Positions 56,135 through 64,000 of a stretch of 64,000 nucleotides of DNA are shown here, one piece after another. A program made the position numbers and the translations under genes. Every line of letters starts with the position of its first letter. The first letter of the stretch is position 1. The stretch is from assembly GCA_965199705.1 (NCBI GenBank), contig OZ241359.1:372001-436000 (forward strand). Direction: 5' to 3'. Below the pieces are notes generated by a model. That model did no database searches and was not told where the DNA came from. It worked only from the letters and a program-made list of their open reading frames with translations. This DNA comes from Azophilus sp965199705. Lineage in GTDB: Bacteria > Pseudomonadota > Gammaproteobacteria > Pseudomonadales > Azotimanducaceae.

Positions 56135-57057
56135 TGTCGGCTCATGGTCCGCCCCCAATGGCCCTTGAGGTCCCAGCATTGCCCAACCCAGACTTCGACA
56201 ACCTTGCCGTTCACCACGTGAAAGACTTCCATGCCGTGCAGCATGATGTTGCCGTTCTGATCGAATTGCGCGCCCCTTGCCTGCATCCCTGCCCGCAACT
56301 CCTCTTTCTTCAGGGACATGTTCAGATCCCAGATCATGGTGATGTAGTCGCCCGACACCAGCATTTCAAGCATCTGAAAATCGAAGCCGCCGTTGGCGTA
56401 GCCTTCCTCCGCGCGCTGTCGCTGGAAGGCGTGGTCGAAGTGCATGAACTGTCGTTCGGGTTCGCCGGCGTCGTGGCGCCAGCAGGACTCGGCCAGATAC
56501 TCGCCAATGGCTGAGGGGTCTTCCTGATTCCAGATGCGGGTGACGTAATCGCGCACCACCTCGTCCGGCGCCTTGGCGGCTGGGTCTGTGGTTGCCAAAT
56601 GGTCCGTCTTTGTCTCGCCCCAATGCCCCGGGAACCAGGGGCCCTGGGTCGCCCACGTCTCGACGATTTTGCCATCGACCACGCGGAAAGCCTGAATCCC
56701 CTTGGTCAACAGGCGGTTCTGATCGTCAAAGTAGTACCCCTGCGCTCTCAGAGCCTCCGCTTCGTCGGCAGGGATGCGGCAGGTCAGATCCCACACCATC
56801 GTGGCAAATTCACCGGATTCCAGCAGCTTCACGATCTGGAATTCAGCTTCGCCGGCTAGCGCCGCCTCGCGGCTGATTCGCTCCCGCTGTGCCTTGAGAG
56901 AAAACGCCCTGACGGGATCCGAACCCTCGATACCAGTTTCGTGGCGCCAGCTGGTTTCGGCCAGATACCCGAGCGCCCGGTCAACGTCGCCGTTACGCCA
57001 GACCGCATCGACATGGGCTCCGACCACCTCGGACGCAGACAATGGGCTATCGTTCAT
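56131..57057 (-). CDS. Protein with two tandem SnoaL-like domains
   Basis: The 308-residue protein is an internal duplication. Each half has the pattern VxxxYV..W.., then Y/L-AE-S/T-xWRH, then TMxWDL and a final VVxGKxVExW. The halves span about residues 9-150 and 166-306. NTF2-fold SnoaL proteins act as cyclases, isomerases or hydrolases on cyclic substrates; catalytic residues here are not certain. It lies between an SDR gene (11 bases) and the GST gene (overlap), in one operon. Confidence 0.82.
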   Translation of the reverse strand: MNDSPLSASEVVGAHVDAVWRNGDVDRALGYLAETSWRHETGIEGSDPVRAFSLKAQRERISREAALAGEAEFQIVKLLESGEFATMVWDLTCRIPADEAEALRAQGYYFDDQNRLLTKGIQAFRVVDGKIVETWATQGPWFPGHWGETKTDHLATTDPAAKAPDEVVRDYVTRIWNQEDPSAIGEYLAESCWRHDAGEPERQFMHFDHAFQRQRAEEGYANGGFDFQMLEMLVSGDYITMIWDLNMSLKKEELRAGMQARGAQFDQNGNIMLHGMEVFHVVNGKVVEVWVGQCWDLKGHWGRTMSRQ

Positions 57058-57067
57058 GGATCGCTCC

Positions 57068-57991
57068 TCAACTCATGCCGCCGCGGGCGCCGCCCGCCAC
57101 GGCCAGAACCTGACCGGTCACATAATTGGAAAGCGGCGATGCGAGATAGAAGATCGAATCCGCAGCTTCCTGAATGACGCCGTTCCGGCCAAGGGCAATG
57201 TTCGGGTTCTTCTCCGGCCTGTAGATCTCTTCGTTCGTGGGGACGTGATCCGGGTCAACCTCAACCCCCATCCTCTGCAGGAATTTCAGGGACCGACCCA
57301 CCTGGATCCTGCGCCCGCCTGTTTCCACGACTTCGCGCTCCGATTGCGGCAACCCGAACCGGGTCTGGATGGCGCCAAACGCCACCGCGTTGGAATTGAC
57401 GCGAATGCTGCCCCACTCCAGCGCCAGGGTTCGCATCAGGCCAAGCATCCCGGATTTCGCCGCCGCATAGTTGCCGGCGCCAACCAGGCCCCACTGCGCT
57501 GCCAGCGACGACACCATGACAAACTTGCGAAAGCCTTCCACGCCGGCTTCGTTCTCGCGGGTCGCCATTTCCCGAAAGATCGGCGCACACGCACGGGCCA
57601 GGCGGAAGGGAACCACCAGGTGAATATCCAGCATCGCCTGAAACTGCTCGTCCGTCATCGAGTGGATTCGGCTGTCCCAGGCGTAGCCGGCATTGTTGAC
57701 CACGATGTCCACGCGACCGTGGGCCTTCATGGTTTCCGCCACCAGCGCGTCGCAGACGCCTGCCGCGACCAGGTCTCCCACAAAATGATTGGCGCGCTCG
57801 TCGCTGAAGGCGTCATTGATCGATTCAATTGCGGACGCCGCAGCGGACTCGTCCACATCCGCTATGACCACATGAGCGCCATTGGCTGCCAGTATTTCAG
57901 ATGTGGCCCCGCCAATGCCGCGACTGCCGCCGGTGACGATTGCCACTTGACCCTCAAGGACCGTGCTGCGGATTCGCGGGTCTGTCAGCAT
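57068..57991 (-). CDS. Short-chain dehydrogenase/reductase
   Basis: From ATG 57991 (AGGGGAA upstream) the protein has 307 residues. It shows the NAD(P) motif VAIVTGGSRGIGG, DVDESAAA at the cofactor ribose strand (Asp favours NAD), NNAGYAWDS and the catalytic Y-x3-K in AAQWGLVGAGNYAAAKSG. A C-terminal GGARGGMS ends the protein. It resembles bile-acid or multifunctional steroid hydroxy-dehydrogenases, but the substrate is unknown. It precedes the double-SnoaL gene. Confidence 0.88.
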   Translation of the reverse strand: MLTDPRIRSTVLEGQVAIVTGGSRGIGGATSEILAANGAHVVIADVDESAAASAIESINDAFSDERANHFVGDLVAAGVCDALVAETMKAHGRVDIVVNNAGYAWDSRIHSMTDEQFQAMLDIHLVVPFRLARACAPIFREMATRENEAGVEGFRKFVMVSSLAAQWGLVGAGNYAAAKSGMLGLMRTLALEWGSIRVNSNAVAFGAIQTRFGLPQSEREVVETGGRRIQVGRSLKFLQRMGVEVDPDHVPTNEEIYRPEKNPNIALGRNGVIQEAADSIFYLASPLSNYVTGQVLAVAGGARGGMS

Positions 57992-58305
57992 GTCATTCCC
58001 CTTTGCTTCTCGATTTGGGAGGACAACATTATGCAGGCTGGCTGCCTGCTTCGAGGCCCCGGCGCGGCGCCTGAATATTCTTTGTCCTGAACGTGGTGTT
58101 GTTTGCATAGGCCCATGTCTAACCTTGTTCGCGCAGGTTCCCGCCTATCTGTGCGGGCTTGTTCCCCCTGCCGGGCGACAGACAACCAGGAGAGCATGGA
58201 AATGGGAAAAATAAGCCATAAAGTCAGAAGCATGCGGTATTTTTCGGCGCTGTGGGGCGCAGTTGGCGCCGGGCTCGCGGCTCCGGCAATGGTCATCGCG
58301 CAACT
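57992..58305. other. Gap holding a signal-peptide-like mini-ORF
   Basis: This 314-base stretch lies between the SDR start and the molybdopterin gene end (both minus strand). On the plus strand it carries only a 37-codon frame with a good Shine-Dalgarno, listed separately. No other feature is seen. Confidence 0.4.
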
Positions 58306-58309
58306 CTAA
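58196..58309 (+). pseudogene. Orphan signal peptide ORF, probable truncated secreted-protein gene
   Basis: ATG 58196 follows AGGAG at about 3 bases' spacing. The 37-residue product begins with a positively charged MEMGKISHKVRSMRYF, then a hydrophobic SALWGAVGAGLAAPAMVIAQ, which looks exactly like a Sec signal with an Ala-x-Ala-type end, and then stops. It meets the 3' end of the molybdopterin gene head-on. It may be the 5' stump of a secreted or outer-membrane protein gene lost by rearrangement. Confidence 0.4.
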
Positions 58310-60417
58310 CTGAGCCGCACCGGTATGCCATCCAGGTGGCAGGCCCCGGACACCTGCTCCCAGTCGCTCGGATCGCTTGAGGCGAGGACGTTGATGTTTG
58401 CGCCTGCCTGACTGTTGGCCAGCTCCCAGCCCCCCTTGTGGCCCCAACCATGGGGATAGCAAACCGATCCGGGGACAACGTCTGGAGTCACCTCGGCCGT
58501 GACGGTGACGCTGCCCGACTTCGAGCTGACGGTGACATCCTGGCCGGATTTGATCCCCCGGCGTTCGGCGTCGTCCGGGTGAATCATCAACGTCGGCGTG
58601 TCCGAGCGCACCAGCCGATGCACATTGTGCATCCATGAATTGAGCGACTTGAGCATGCGCCGACCGAACAGCAACAGTTCGTCCGTGTCATCCGGGGGCC
58701 TGGGGTGGTTCAGCAACCGTTGCATCTCCTGGCTGATCACGTTGCCCCAGACCCTGGGTTTGCCGTCCTCAAAGGTGATCTGGGCCCACGAGGCTTCGGC
58801 GTCAACGGTTGGCGCTGGCGCAAACCCATGCGGGTAGTGGTCGCGTAGTTTTTCCAGTGTCAGCCCATCATCCCGCTGTGCGTATTTGCCCGCCGCAACT
58901 TGCATTGGATGCACTCTTTCGTTCTGGCCGAGCATACCGCCAAGCACAGGCTTGCCGCCCATGCGGACCGCGATGTCATCGAGAATCTCGCATTCGAGGC
59001 GCGACTCGCCAACAGGCGGGATGACCGCGTCGGTAACCTGCAACCAGGGGCGCGGCTTGTTGTTCCAGAAGTCGTTGATGTCCGATCGTTCCAGGAAGGT
59101 AAGCCCTGGCAGGATGTAGTCGGCGTGACGGTTGGTTTCGTTGACGTACAGGTCTATCGACACCAGCAGGTCCAGGCACTCCAGGCCCCGCGCCAGTTTC
59201 TCGCCATCAGGCGCCGACAGGACCGGATTGCCGCAAGCGATCAGGAGTGCTCGCAGTTGTCTTTCGCCCGGCGTGAGAATGTCATAGATGATTTCGCCGG
59301 TCGGCGACATGACCATGGTCATGGGAATGCCGGCCCTGGACCTGCTGGACCCATAAGGTGGCATGGGCAGGTTGGCAACGTCGGCAGCGATCACGCAGCC
59401 GCCTGGCTTGCCGAAATTACCGGTCGCCAGATTAAGGGCCTCCATCAGGACGTTTGCCAGCGTCGTGAAGGTTCCCCGGTTCGTGCCCACCCTGCCGTAG
59501 CAGACCGCCCGCTCTGCGGCGGCAAATTCCATGGCCAGAGACTCGATCCGGGCTTCAGGTATTCCGGTTCGGCAGGCGGCTTCCTCGATCGACACCTTTT
59601 GCAGTGCAGCACCCAATTCACTCCAGCCGGAGACCCTCTTCTTGAGCAGTGTCTCATTGACTTGACCTTCGCGAACCAGCACCTTGAGCATTCCGGCCAA
59701 CAGCCAGGCGTCGCTGTCTGGCTTGATCGGGCAGTGCTTATAGCGTTTCGCGGTCTCGGTAAGGCGGGGATCGACCACAACCACCGAGCCGCGCCTGGCA
59801 ATGGCATCCAGTTTCTTTCGAAACAGGGGTTCCGAAACCAGCGAGAGCTGGGAAACCATCGGGTTGGCGCCCAGCATCATGAGGAAGTCAGTGCGCTCGA
59901 TATCGGGAAACGACATGGCCATTGGCGACCCATAGACGAGCTCGGATCCCAGATGCTTGCCGATGGTGTCAACGTGCATGGCGCCATAGACCTTGGCGTT
60001 GAGATCCGCCGCAAAGCCCATCAGCGCCATACCCAGATTGGTTGCGAATGCGGTTGGATTGCCTGTGTAAACGGCGATGCTACCGTCGCCGAAGGCATCA
60101 CGGGTCTGCCTGAGTCGATGCGCGATGTCATCGAGGGCTGCGTCCCAACTGGTCGGCTCGAATTCGCCCGGCGCGCCCCCGCTCTTTCTCTTCAGCGGCG
60201 ACGTGACTCGGTCCTTGTCGTAGGCGACATGAACGATTGAGGGGCCTTTGATGCAGATATGGCCCTCGGCGGTCACGTGATCCCGGTCCGGGCCGACATC
60301 AATGACGCGGCCGTCTTCAACCGTTGCGATCATGCCGCATTGCGCTTCACAGAGTCGGCAGTAGGTTATGTGCCTGCCGTCCTCGCCCGGTTGCAACCTG
60401 GCCGGCTTCGGGTTCAC
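58306..60417 (-). CDS. Molybdopterin-dependent oxidoreductase, DMSO-reductase family
   Basis: The 703-residue protein has an N-terminal Fe4S4 site (C-x2-C-x3-C in YCRLCEAQCG, last Cys in GHICIKGP), the molybdopterin core (NPTAFATNLGMALMG, GANPMVSQLSL, VVVDPRLTETAKRYKH, RVGTNRGTF) and a C-terminal dinucleotide-binding domain (IHPDDAERRGIKSGQDVTV, CYPHGWGHKGGWE). No twin-arginine signal is seen, so it is likely cytoplasmic. Substrate is unknown; similar enzymes act in anaerobic or hydroxylating steps. It sits in the catabolic minus-strand unit. Confidence 0.9.
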   Translation of the reverse strand: MNPKPARLQPGEDGRHITYCRLCEAQCGMIATVEDGRVIDVGPDRDHVTAEGHICIKGPSIVHVAYDKDRVTSPLKRKSGGAPGEFEPTSWDAALDDIAHRLRQTRDAFGDGSIAVYTGNPTAFATNLGMALMGFAADLNAKVYGAMHVDTIGKHLGSELVYGSPMAMSFPDIERTDFLMMLGANPMVSQLSLVSEPLFRKKLDAIARRGSVVVVDPRLTETAKRYKHCPIKPDSDAWLLAGMLKVLVREGQVNETLLKKRVSGWSELGAALQKVSIEEAACRTGIPEARIESLAMEFAAAERAVCYGRVGTNRGTFTTLANVLMEALNLATGNFGKPGGCVIAADVANLPMPPYGSSRSRAGIPMTMVMSPTGEIIYDILTPGERQLRALLIACGNPVLSAPDGEKLARGLECLDLLVSIDLYVNETNRHADYILPGLTFLERSDINDFWNNKPRPWLQVTDAVIPPVGESRLECEILDDIAVRMGGKPVLGGMLGQNERVHPMQVAAGKYAQRDDGLTLEKLRDHYPHGFAPAPTVDAEASWAQITFEDGKPRVWGNVISQEMQRLLNHPRPPDDTDELLLFGRRMLKSLNSWMHNVHRLVRSDTPTLMIHPDDAERRGIKSGQDVTVSSKSGSVTVTAEVTPDVVPGSVCYPHGWGHKGGWELANSQAGANINVLASSDPSDWEQVSGACHLDGIPVRLS

Positions 60418-60428
60418 TTCGCCGTCTC

Positions 60429-60464
60429 GATCATCGCGGCCCCTGGTGCAATGTCCGGGCTGTT
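60429..60464 (-). repeat. REP-like repeat copy 7
   Basis: On the minus strand it reads AACAGCCCGGACATTGCACC followed by AGGGGCCGCGATGATC, a near-complete copy. It lies in the 99-base gap between the VOC gene's end and the molybdopterin gene's start. Confidence 0.7.
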
Positions 60465-60516
60465 CAGGTTACCCCAAATGCCCGGTCGGTCGCCTCTACT
60501 ACTTCACCGTCAACCC

Positions 60517-61569
60517 TTACAGAACCTCATGCAGGCCATCCCAATGGCCGTCATGGCAGGCAAATTCCATCATCGCGTCATCGTGATCAAAGAAGAAGCC
60601 CATGGTGACAGGTCCCCAAGGCCCTGCCGATGGAAAAGTGAATGGTTCCCCCGTCACCGTCTTCATTTTTGGCCGCACTTCATCGAAGAGCTTGCGAACG
60701 TTGTCAGAGCTTTCGATCCAGAACCACATGCGGTACCAGGCAGGCGTATAGCCCTCGGAAATCTGTTGCGGTTCGGTCTCGGGATCCTGCCAGTGGGTGA
60801 TCGTGAAATAGGCCGTTTCTTCGCCCTTGTTTTCTCCCTTGAGCATCCAGGAGGTTGCGGTTGCCGCCCCATCAAAACCCATCATGGCGCCAAACTCAGG
60901 GCCCGAATGTTCGACGACGTTTTCCACCGTCATGCCACAACTGTCCCGGTAGAAGTCAAGCGCCTTGTCGATATCCCGGGTATTGAGATTCAAAGAGAAA
61001 ACACGCAGCACCCGACATCTCTGCCCGGAAGATTCACCGAGTTGAATGAACTCGACGGGGTTCTTCAGAGGATCGCGCATCACGGCGTACTTGACCCGGC
61101 CCAGGTTCCCCCACTTGATCTCCGTTGGCGCACTGAGAAATTCAGCGCCTTCGGATTGGGCTCGCGCATGGAGTTCGTCCAGATTGTCAACGAGGAACGT
61201 CACATTGCGCAGGCCCATGCCATTCATCGTGGCCAATGGCTCAACGTTCTGACCGGGATCAAGATGGAAGGTGATGAAGTCGATCAACGCCGTATCTTTC
61301 GAAGCATCTTCGCCGCACAGGTAGTAGAACGTCTCCATGTGAACCTCTTCGCCAGACGCTTCATCCGTGCGAACTTCCTGCGTGCCAGCGCCGAGATCTT
61401 CCATACCCTTGAGACTCTTTTCTCGATCCATCTCCTCGGTCGGCACCCGAAAGCTCTGCAATCCAACAACATTCGCGTAGAACGCGAGCAGGTCGTGATA
61501 GACATGATCCGGATGTTCCGTACTGATCGTCACGCACATATGGTGAACGCGGTCAATCCTGATCGTCAT
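60517..61569 (-). CDS. Two-domain VOC (glyoxalase/dioxygenase fold) protein
   Basis: From ATG 61569 (AAGGAAA upstream) the protein has 350 residues. Two VOC modules are seen: RIDRVHHMCVTIS to NPVEFIQLGES, and VFSLNLNTRDIDKALDFYRD to MMEFACHDG. The first module retains His and Glu metal-ligand candidates; in the second the usual His position reads Ser/Leu, so metal binding there is doubtful. It may be a ring-cleaving or isomerising enzyme. It starts 45 bases after the stop of the SDR gene that precedes it in the transcript. Confidence 0.78.
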   Translation of the reverse strand: MTIRIDRVHHMCVTISTEHPDHVYHDLLAFYANVVGLQSFRVPTEEMDREKSLKGMEDLGAGTQEVRTDEASGEEVHMETFYYLCGEDASKDTALIDFITFHLDPGQNVEPLATMNGMGLRNVTFLVDNLDELHARAQSEGAEFLSAPTEIKWGNLGRVKYAVMRDPLKNPVEFIQLGESSGQRCRVLRVFSLNLNTRDIDKALDFYRDSCGMTVENVVEHSGPEFGAMMGFDGAATATSWMLKGENKGEETAYFTITHWQDPETEPQQISEGYTPAWYRMWFWIESSDNVRKLFDEVRPKMKTVTGEPFTFPSAGPWGPVTMGFFFDHDDAMMEFACHDGHWDGLHEVL

Positions 61570-61613
61570 GCTTGGTTTCCTTGCCTTGATGTGGCGGGTG
61601 ATTTGCGGGCTTG

Positions 61614-62561
61614 TCAGGGAGACCAGTTCAACCCGGTCGCCTCTTCGGAAACTGTCCACAGCCGGGTTGCTGCTTCCTGATCCAGGGCGTGCGCTTGCAG
61701 AGGCGTCTCGCCGATGACCCCCACCATGTTGGCTCTCTGCGTTGGCCCGTAAAAGCGTTCAGGCTGAAGATCGTTCTCGACCAGACACAGTGCCTCCGGC
61801 CATGAGCCCTTTTCTGCGGATTGCGCCAGCGGGCTCATGATCTTGAACAGGATCCTGGTCGTCAGGTTGGCTTCTTCCTTGCTGAGTTCCGTTCTGGCGG
61901 CGCCTGGGTGACAGACATGTACCTGAACTGCGTCTCCTGACGCATTCACGCGCCGTTGCAGTTCATAGGCGAACAGCATCTGCGCCAGCTTGCTCGCGCA
62001 ATAGGCGTTCATCGGGTTGTATTTGCCGTCCCAGTTCATGTCCTCGAAGGGAATGCGCTTGATTCCCATGGAATAGCCCATGCTGCCCACAACAATGATC
62101 CTGCCGTTGGACTGTTTAACCCGGTCGTACAGGATGCCTGTCAGCAGAAAGTGGCCGTAGTGATTTACGCCGAGTTGGCTTTCGAAGCCGTCCGCAGTCA
62201 ATTCCTGCTTGGCAACCTGGGCGATGGCGGCGTTGCACACCAGCCCGTCAATCTTGCTTGCCGCGGCCAGGATTCGCTCGGCGCCTTCGCGCGTTCCGGC
62301 CAGTGTTGCGAGGTCCAGTTCAACAAAGGTCAGCGCGGCGCTCTCACCCACCTCGCTCTTGATGGCCCGAATGGCCGCATGCGCCTTGTCCGCGTTTCGA
62401 CACGCCATGATGATGTCCGCGCCATGGCGCGCCAGCAGCTTTGTGGCTTCAAATCCGGCGCCGGCGTTGGCGCCGGTAATCACAAAGGTCTTGCCGGCCA
62501 CCGACTGCATGCGATCCGGGGTCCAGCCCCCATCGCCGAATGGATTCGCTTGCTTGGCCAT
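61614..62561 (-). CDS. Short-chain dehydrogenase, retinol/protochlorophyllide-reductase type
   Basis: From ATG 62561 (GGAGG 7 bases upstream) the protein has 315 residues. VITGANAGAGFEATKLLARHG is the cofactor loop, MACRNADKAHAAI with its Arg favours NADPH, VCNAAIAQVAKQ is NNAG-like, and the catalytic motif is Y-C-A-S-K in NAYCASKLAQML. This branch includes retinol dehydrogenase and WW-domain oxidoreductase relatives, acting on lipophilic alcohols or ketones. It opens the SDR-VOC part of the cluster. Confidence 0.88.
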   Translation of the reverse strand: MAKQANPFGDGGWTPDRMQSVAGKTFVITGANAGAGFEATKLLARHGADIIMACRNADKAHAAIRAIKSEVGESAALTFVELDLATLAGTREGAERILAAASKIDGLVCNAAIAQVAKQELTADGFESQLGVNHYGHFLLTGILYDRVKQSNGRIIVVGSMGYSMGIKRIPFEDMNWDGKYNPMNAYCASKLAQMLFAYELQRRVNASGDAVQVHVCHPGAARTELSKEEANLTTRILFKIMSPLAQSAEKGSWPEALCLVENDLQPERFYGPTQRANMVGVIGETPLQAHALDQEAATRLWTVSEEATGLNWSP

Positions 62562-62701
62562 TGTGTACCCTCCGAGTTGAAGAGACAGCATCTGATCCTC
62601 GACAGAAAGATTAGTCGGCGGCTACTGCAATCTTCACTGTCAAAGGTACATTCCAACTTGCCAGTCACCTTGCCGGCGCCTGCCTCGCTACCAGGAAGCC
62701 G

Positions 62702-63118
62702 TCAGCCAATGCCGATCCATGCCTCGACGATTCTTCCCTCAACCACGCGATATCTGGCCGAGCCGGGCAGGGTCAGCTGCTCGCCATTGGCGAGACTGCC
62801 GCTGATCTCCATGCGCTTGACCTGAACCATGGATGGATCCTGCTCATCGGCCTCAACGCCCTGCAGCTCGTGCGCATAATCAGGAATCAACAGTGCGACT
62901 TGCGACACATAGGCCCAGTATCCTGCGGCGCCGACGACCTGACGATCTGGGAAGTGAATCACTACGTCTGGATGCAGGGTGTCAAAGATCGCATTCTTGT
63001 CGCGGCCGTCCAACCGACGATAAAAGGTTGCGACCACGGTGAATGCGAGCCCCTGGTTGGACAGCCGGGCAGTTTGCGCTACATTTTCGACTTGGGTATG
63101 AGAATCAGCGACTTGCAT
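62702..63118 (-). CDS. SnoaL-like (NTF2 fold) protein
   Basis: The 138-residue protein has VVATFYRRLDGRDKNAIFDTLHPDVVIHF and GAAGYWAYV, ending YRVVEGRIVEAWIGIG, the SnoaL-like pattern. It may be a small isomerase/hydrolase or a binding protein. The ATG at 63118 overlaps, on the opposite strand, the ATG of the AraC-type gene (palindrome CATG), so one of the two starts is probably further inside. A TTG near 63064 is an alternative. Confidence 0.7.
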   Translation of the reverse strand: MQVADSHTQVENVAQTARLSNQGLAFTVVATFYRRLDGRDKNAIFDTLHPDVVIHFPDRQVVGAAGYWAYVSQVALLIPDYAHELQGVEADEQDPSMVQVKRMEISGSLANGEQLTLPGSARYRVVEGRIVEAWIGIG

Positions 63119-64000
63119 GGCAGCAGACTACAGCATTCTGATCGCCTTCGACTCATGGGTCAGGCCCTATTGGGATGCCTATGACGCAATCGCGGAGCAG
63201 ACGCCAGGCGAGGACGCCATACTGCTATCGGATACGCGCAAGGGCGTCCTGCGCACAACCTGCCTCGGCAGGGGCTTGAGGCGGGATTTCTCGGAGAAGG
63301 GGGCGCACGGGTACACGGAGTATGTTCAGCTAGGCGGCGAGCTGATTGTCTGTCTGACCTCGATCAACCCCAAGTCTCCGATGTATCACCGAATTCAACA
63401 CGACCAATCCCTGTACTTCGGGATTCAGATCCATGGCGCGGAGGAGATCGACAAGGTTTTCAATACGGACGACAACAATCTCATGTTCCTGGGGGCTATC
63501 GGGACAGGGCGCACGGAACGGATACTGCGCGCCGACGAGACCTTTCTCGCTGTCTGTCTGGCAACGCCCTATCCCGATACGCCGCCAGGGCAACTTCTGG
63601 ACGTCCCGGCTCAAGAGCTGATACGAGCACTCGAAGAATGCATCGAAGAGGTGGACGGTGAACGCGCCTTCTTCACCTACTACTCGGCAAGCAGCGAACT
63701 GCGTCGCTGCGCCTTCGAGATGCTGCATACAGAATTCGAGGGCGCCATGCGCCTTGCCTACCTGAAGGCCAAGACCAACGAACTGATCTGTCTGATGGAG
63801 AGCAGATGGCGGCAATTCGCATCGGCCCGCACCTCCCCGAGTTACCGACTCACCCAGGAAGACAGATCCAGGCTGGAGCAGGTGCGACAGAATGTCATCA
63901 ACAGCCCGAGCAGCAATCACGCCATCGAAATCCTGGCAAGAGACACCGGTTTCAGCGTCAACCGCTTGATGAATCTGTTCAAGACCACCTATGGTTGCTC
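63117..64000 (+). CDS. AraC-family transcription regulator (3' end outside window)
   Basis: The frame is open from ATG 63117 to the right edge, 294 codons. The N-terminal two-thirds is an unrecognised sensing domain (LLSDTRKGVLRTTCLGRGL, YYSASSELRRCAFEML). The C-terminus holds the first AraC helix-turn-helix (HAIEILARDTGFSVNRLMNLFK); the second is cut off. It is divergent from the SnoaL gene of the catabolic cluster and probably regulates it in response to a pathway compound. Confidence 0.8.
   Translation, partial: MAADYSILIAFDSWVRPYWDAYDAIAEQTPGEDAILLSDTRKGVLRTTCLGRGLRRDFSEKGAHGYTEYVQLGGELIVCLTSINPKSPMYHRIQHDQSLYFGIQIHGAEEIDKVFNTDDNNLMFLGAIGTGRTERILRADETFLAVCLATPYPDTPPGQLLDVPAQELIRALEECIEEVDGERAFFTYYSASSELRRCAFEMLHTEFEGAMRLAYLKAKTNELICLMESRWRQFASARTSPSYRLTQEDRSRLEQVRQNVINSPSSNHAIEILARDTGFSVNRLMNLFKTTYGC

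Noticed and set aside
60517..61569. Assignment of the VOC protein as an extradiol ring-cleavage dioxygenase
   Set aside because: The two-module layout fits, but the His-His-Glu iron triad is not clear in the second module, so only the fold is claimed.

Overview
This is a GC-rich bacterial chromosome segment that looks gammaproteobacterial. Gene order supports this: rsmI/lpoA-yraN-dolP, dciA/secA-argJ, argH/(LytTR)-hemC-hemD-hemX-hemY, lptM-lysA-dapF-DUF484-xerC-yigB, yicC/rph-pyrE, tpiA-secG-tRNA-Leu(GAG), efp-epmA and psd/orn are all recognisable gammaproteobacterial blocks. There is no rRNA operon, intact insertion sequence, CRISPR array or phage. Genus cannot be fixed from the sequence alone. 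TTG and GTG starts are frequent and many genes overlap by 4 bases, so operons are tightly coupled.

Region by region. 0-5 kb: the 5' part of a double-domain CaiB-type CoA-transferase, a secreted zinc-phospholipase-like protein, an MFS carrier, a small secreted protein and RNase P RNA. 5-8.8 kb: an accessory pair, an AAA+/STAND-like ATPase with C-terminal ankyrin repeats and an AlbA_2 (Schlafen-type)/HATPase protein. 8.8-19 kb: rsmI, lpoA, yraN, dolP, dciA, secA, a frameshifted argJ, an M20 amidohydrolase and tmRNA. 19-20 kb: a DEDDh exonuclease-BRCT gene of lower GC beside tmRNA. 20-36 kb: rho, the haem block, argH, lysine/diaminopimelate genes, xerC, yicC, rph and pyrE. 36-41 kb: an AttEFGH-like ABC system (ATPase, fused FtsX permease, secreted lipocalin-like protein) divergent from an Arc-type repressor. 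41-50 kb: Cys/Met PLP enzyme, purC, tpiA, secG, tRNA-Leu, a GH3 glucosidase with a sugar transporter, efp and epmA. 50-55.5 kb: a HipA-like ORF with an unrecognised partner, a phosphatase remnant, psd, rhodanese, orn and a decayed Rpn-type nuclease. 55.5-64 kb: a likely catabolic cluster (GST, two-domain SnoaL, two SDRs, molybdopterin oxidoreductase, VOC protein, SnoaL, AraC regulator).

Two layers are not explained by ordinary genes. First, a dispersed REP-like repeat (core CCCGGATATTGCRCCAGG) occurs at least seven times between or at the edges of genes, often as a hairpin; one inverted pair bounds a 248-bp MITE-like element containing a long nested hairpin just upstream of rph. Second, there are several decay scars: the argJ frameshift, phosphatase and Rpn remnants, an orphan signal-peptide ORF at the end of the molybdopterin gene, and an AlgR-like regulator reduced to its LytTR domain.

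The catabolic theme (CoA-transferase, MFS, three SnoaL proteins, SDRs, GST, VOC, Mo-enzyme, AraC) suggests use of hydrophobic cyclic substrates such as steroids, terpenoids or aromatics. That is inference; no substrate can be read from the sequence.
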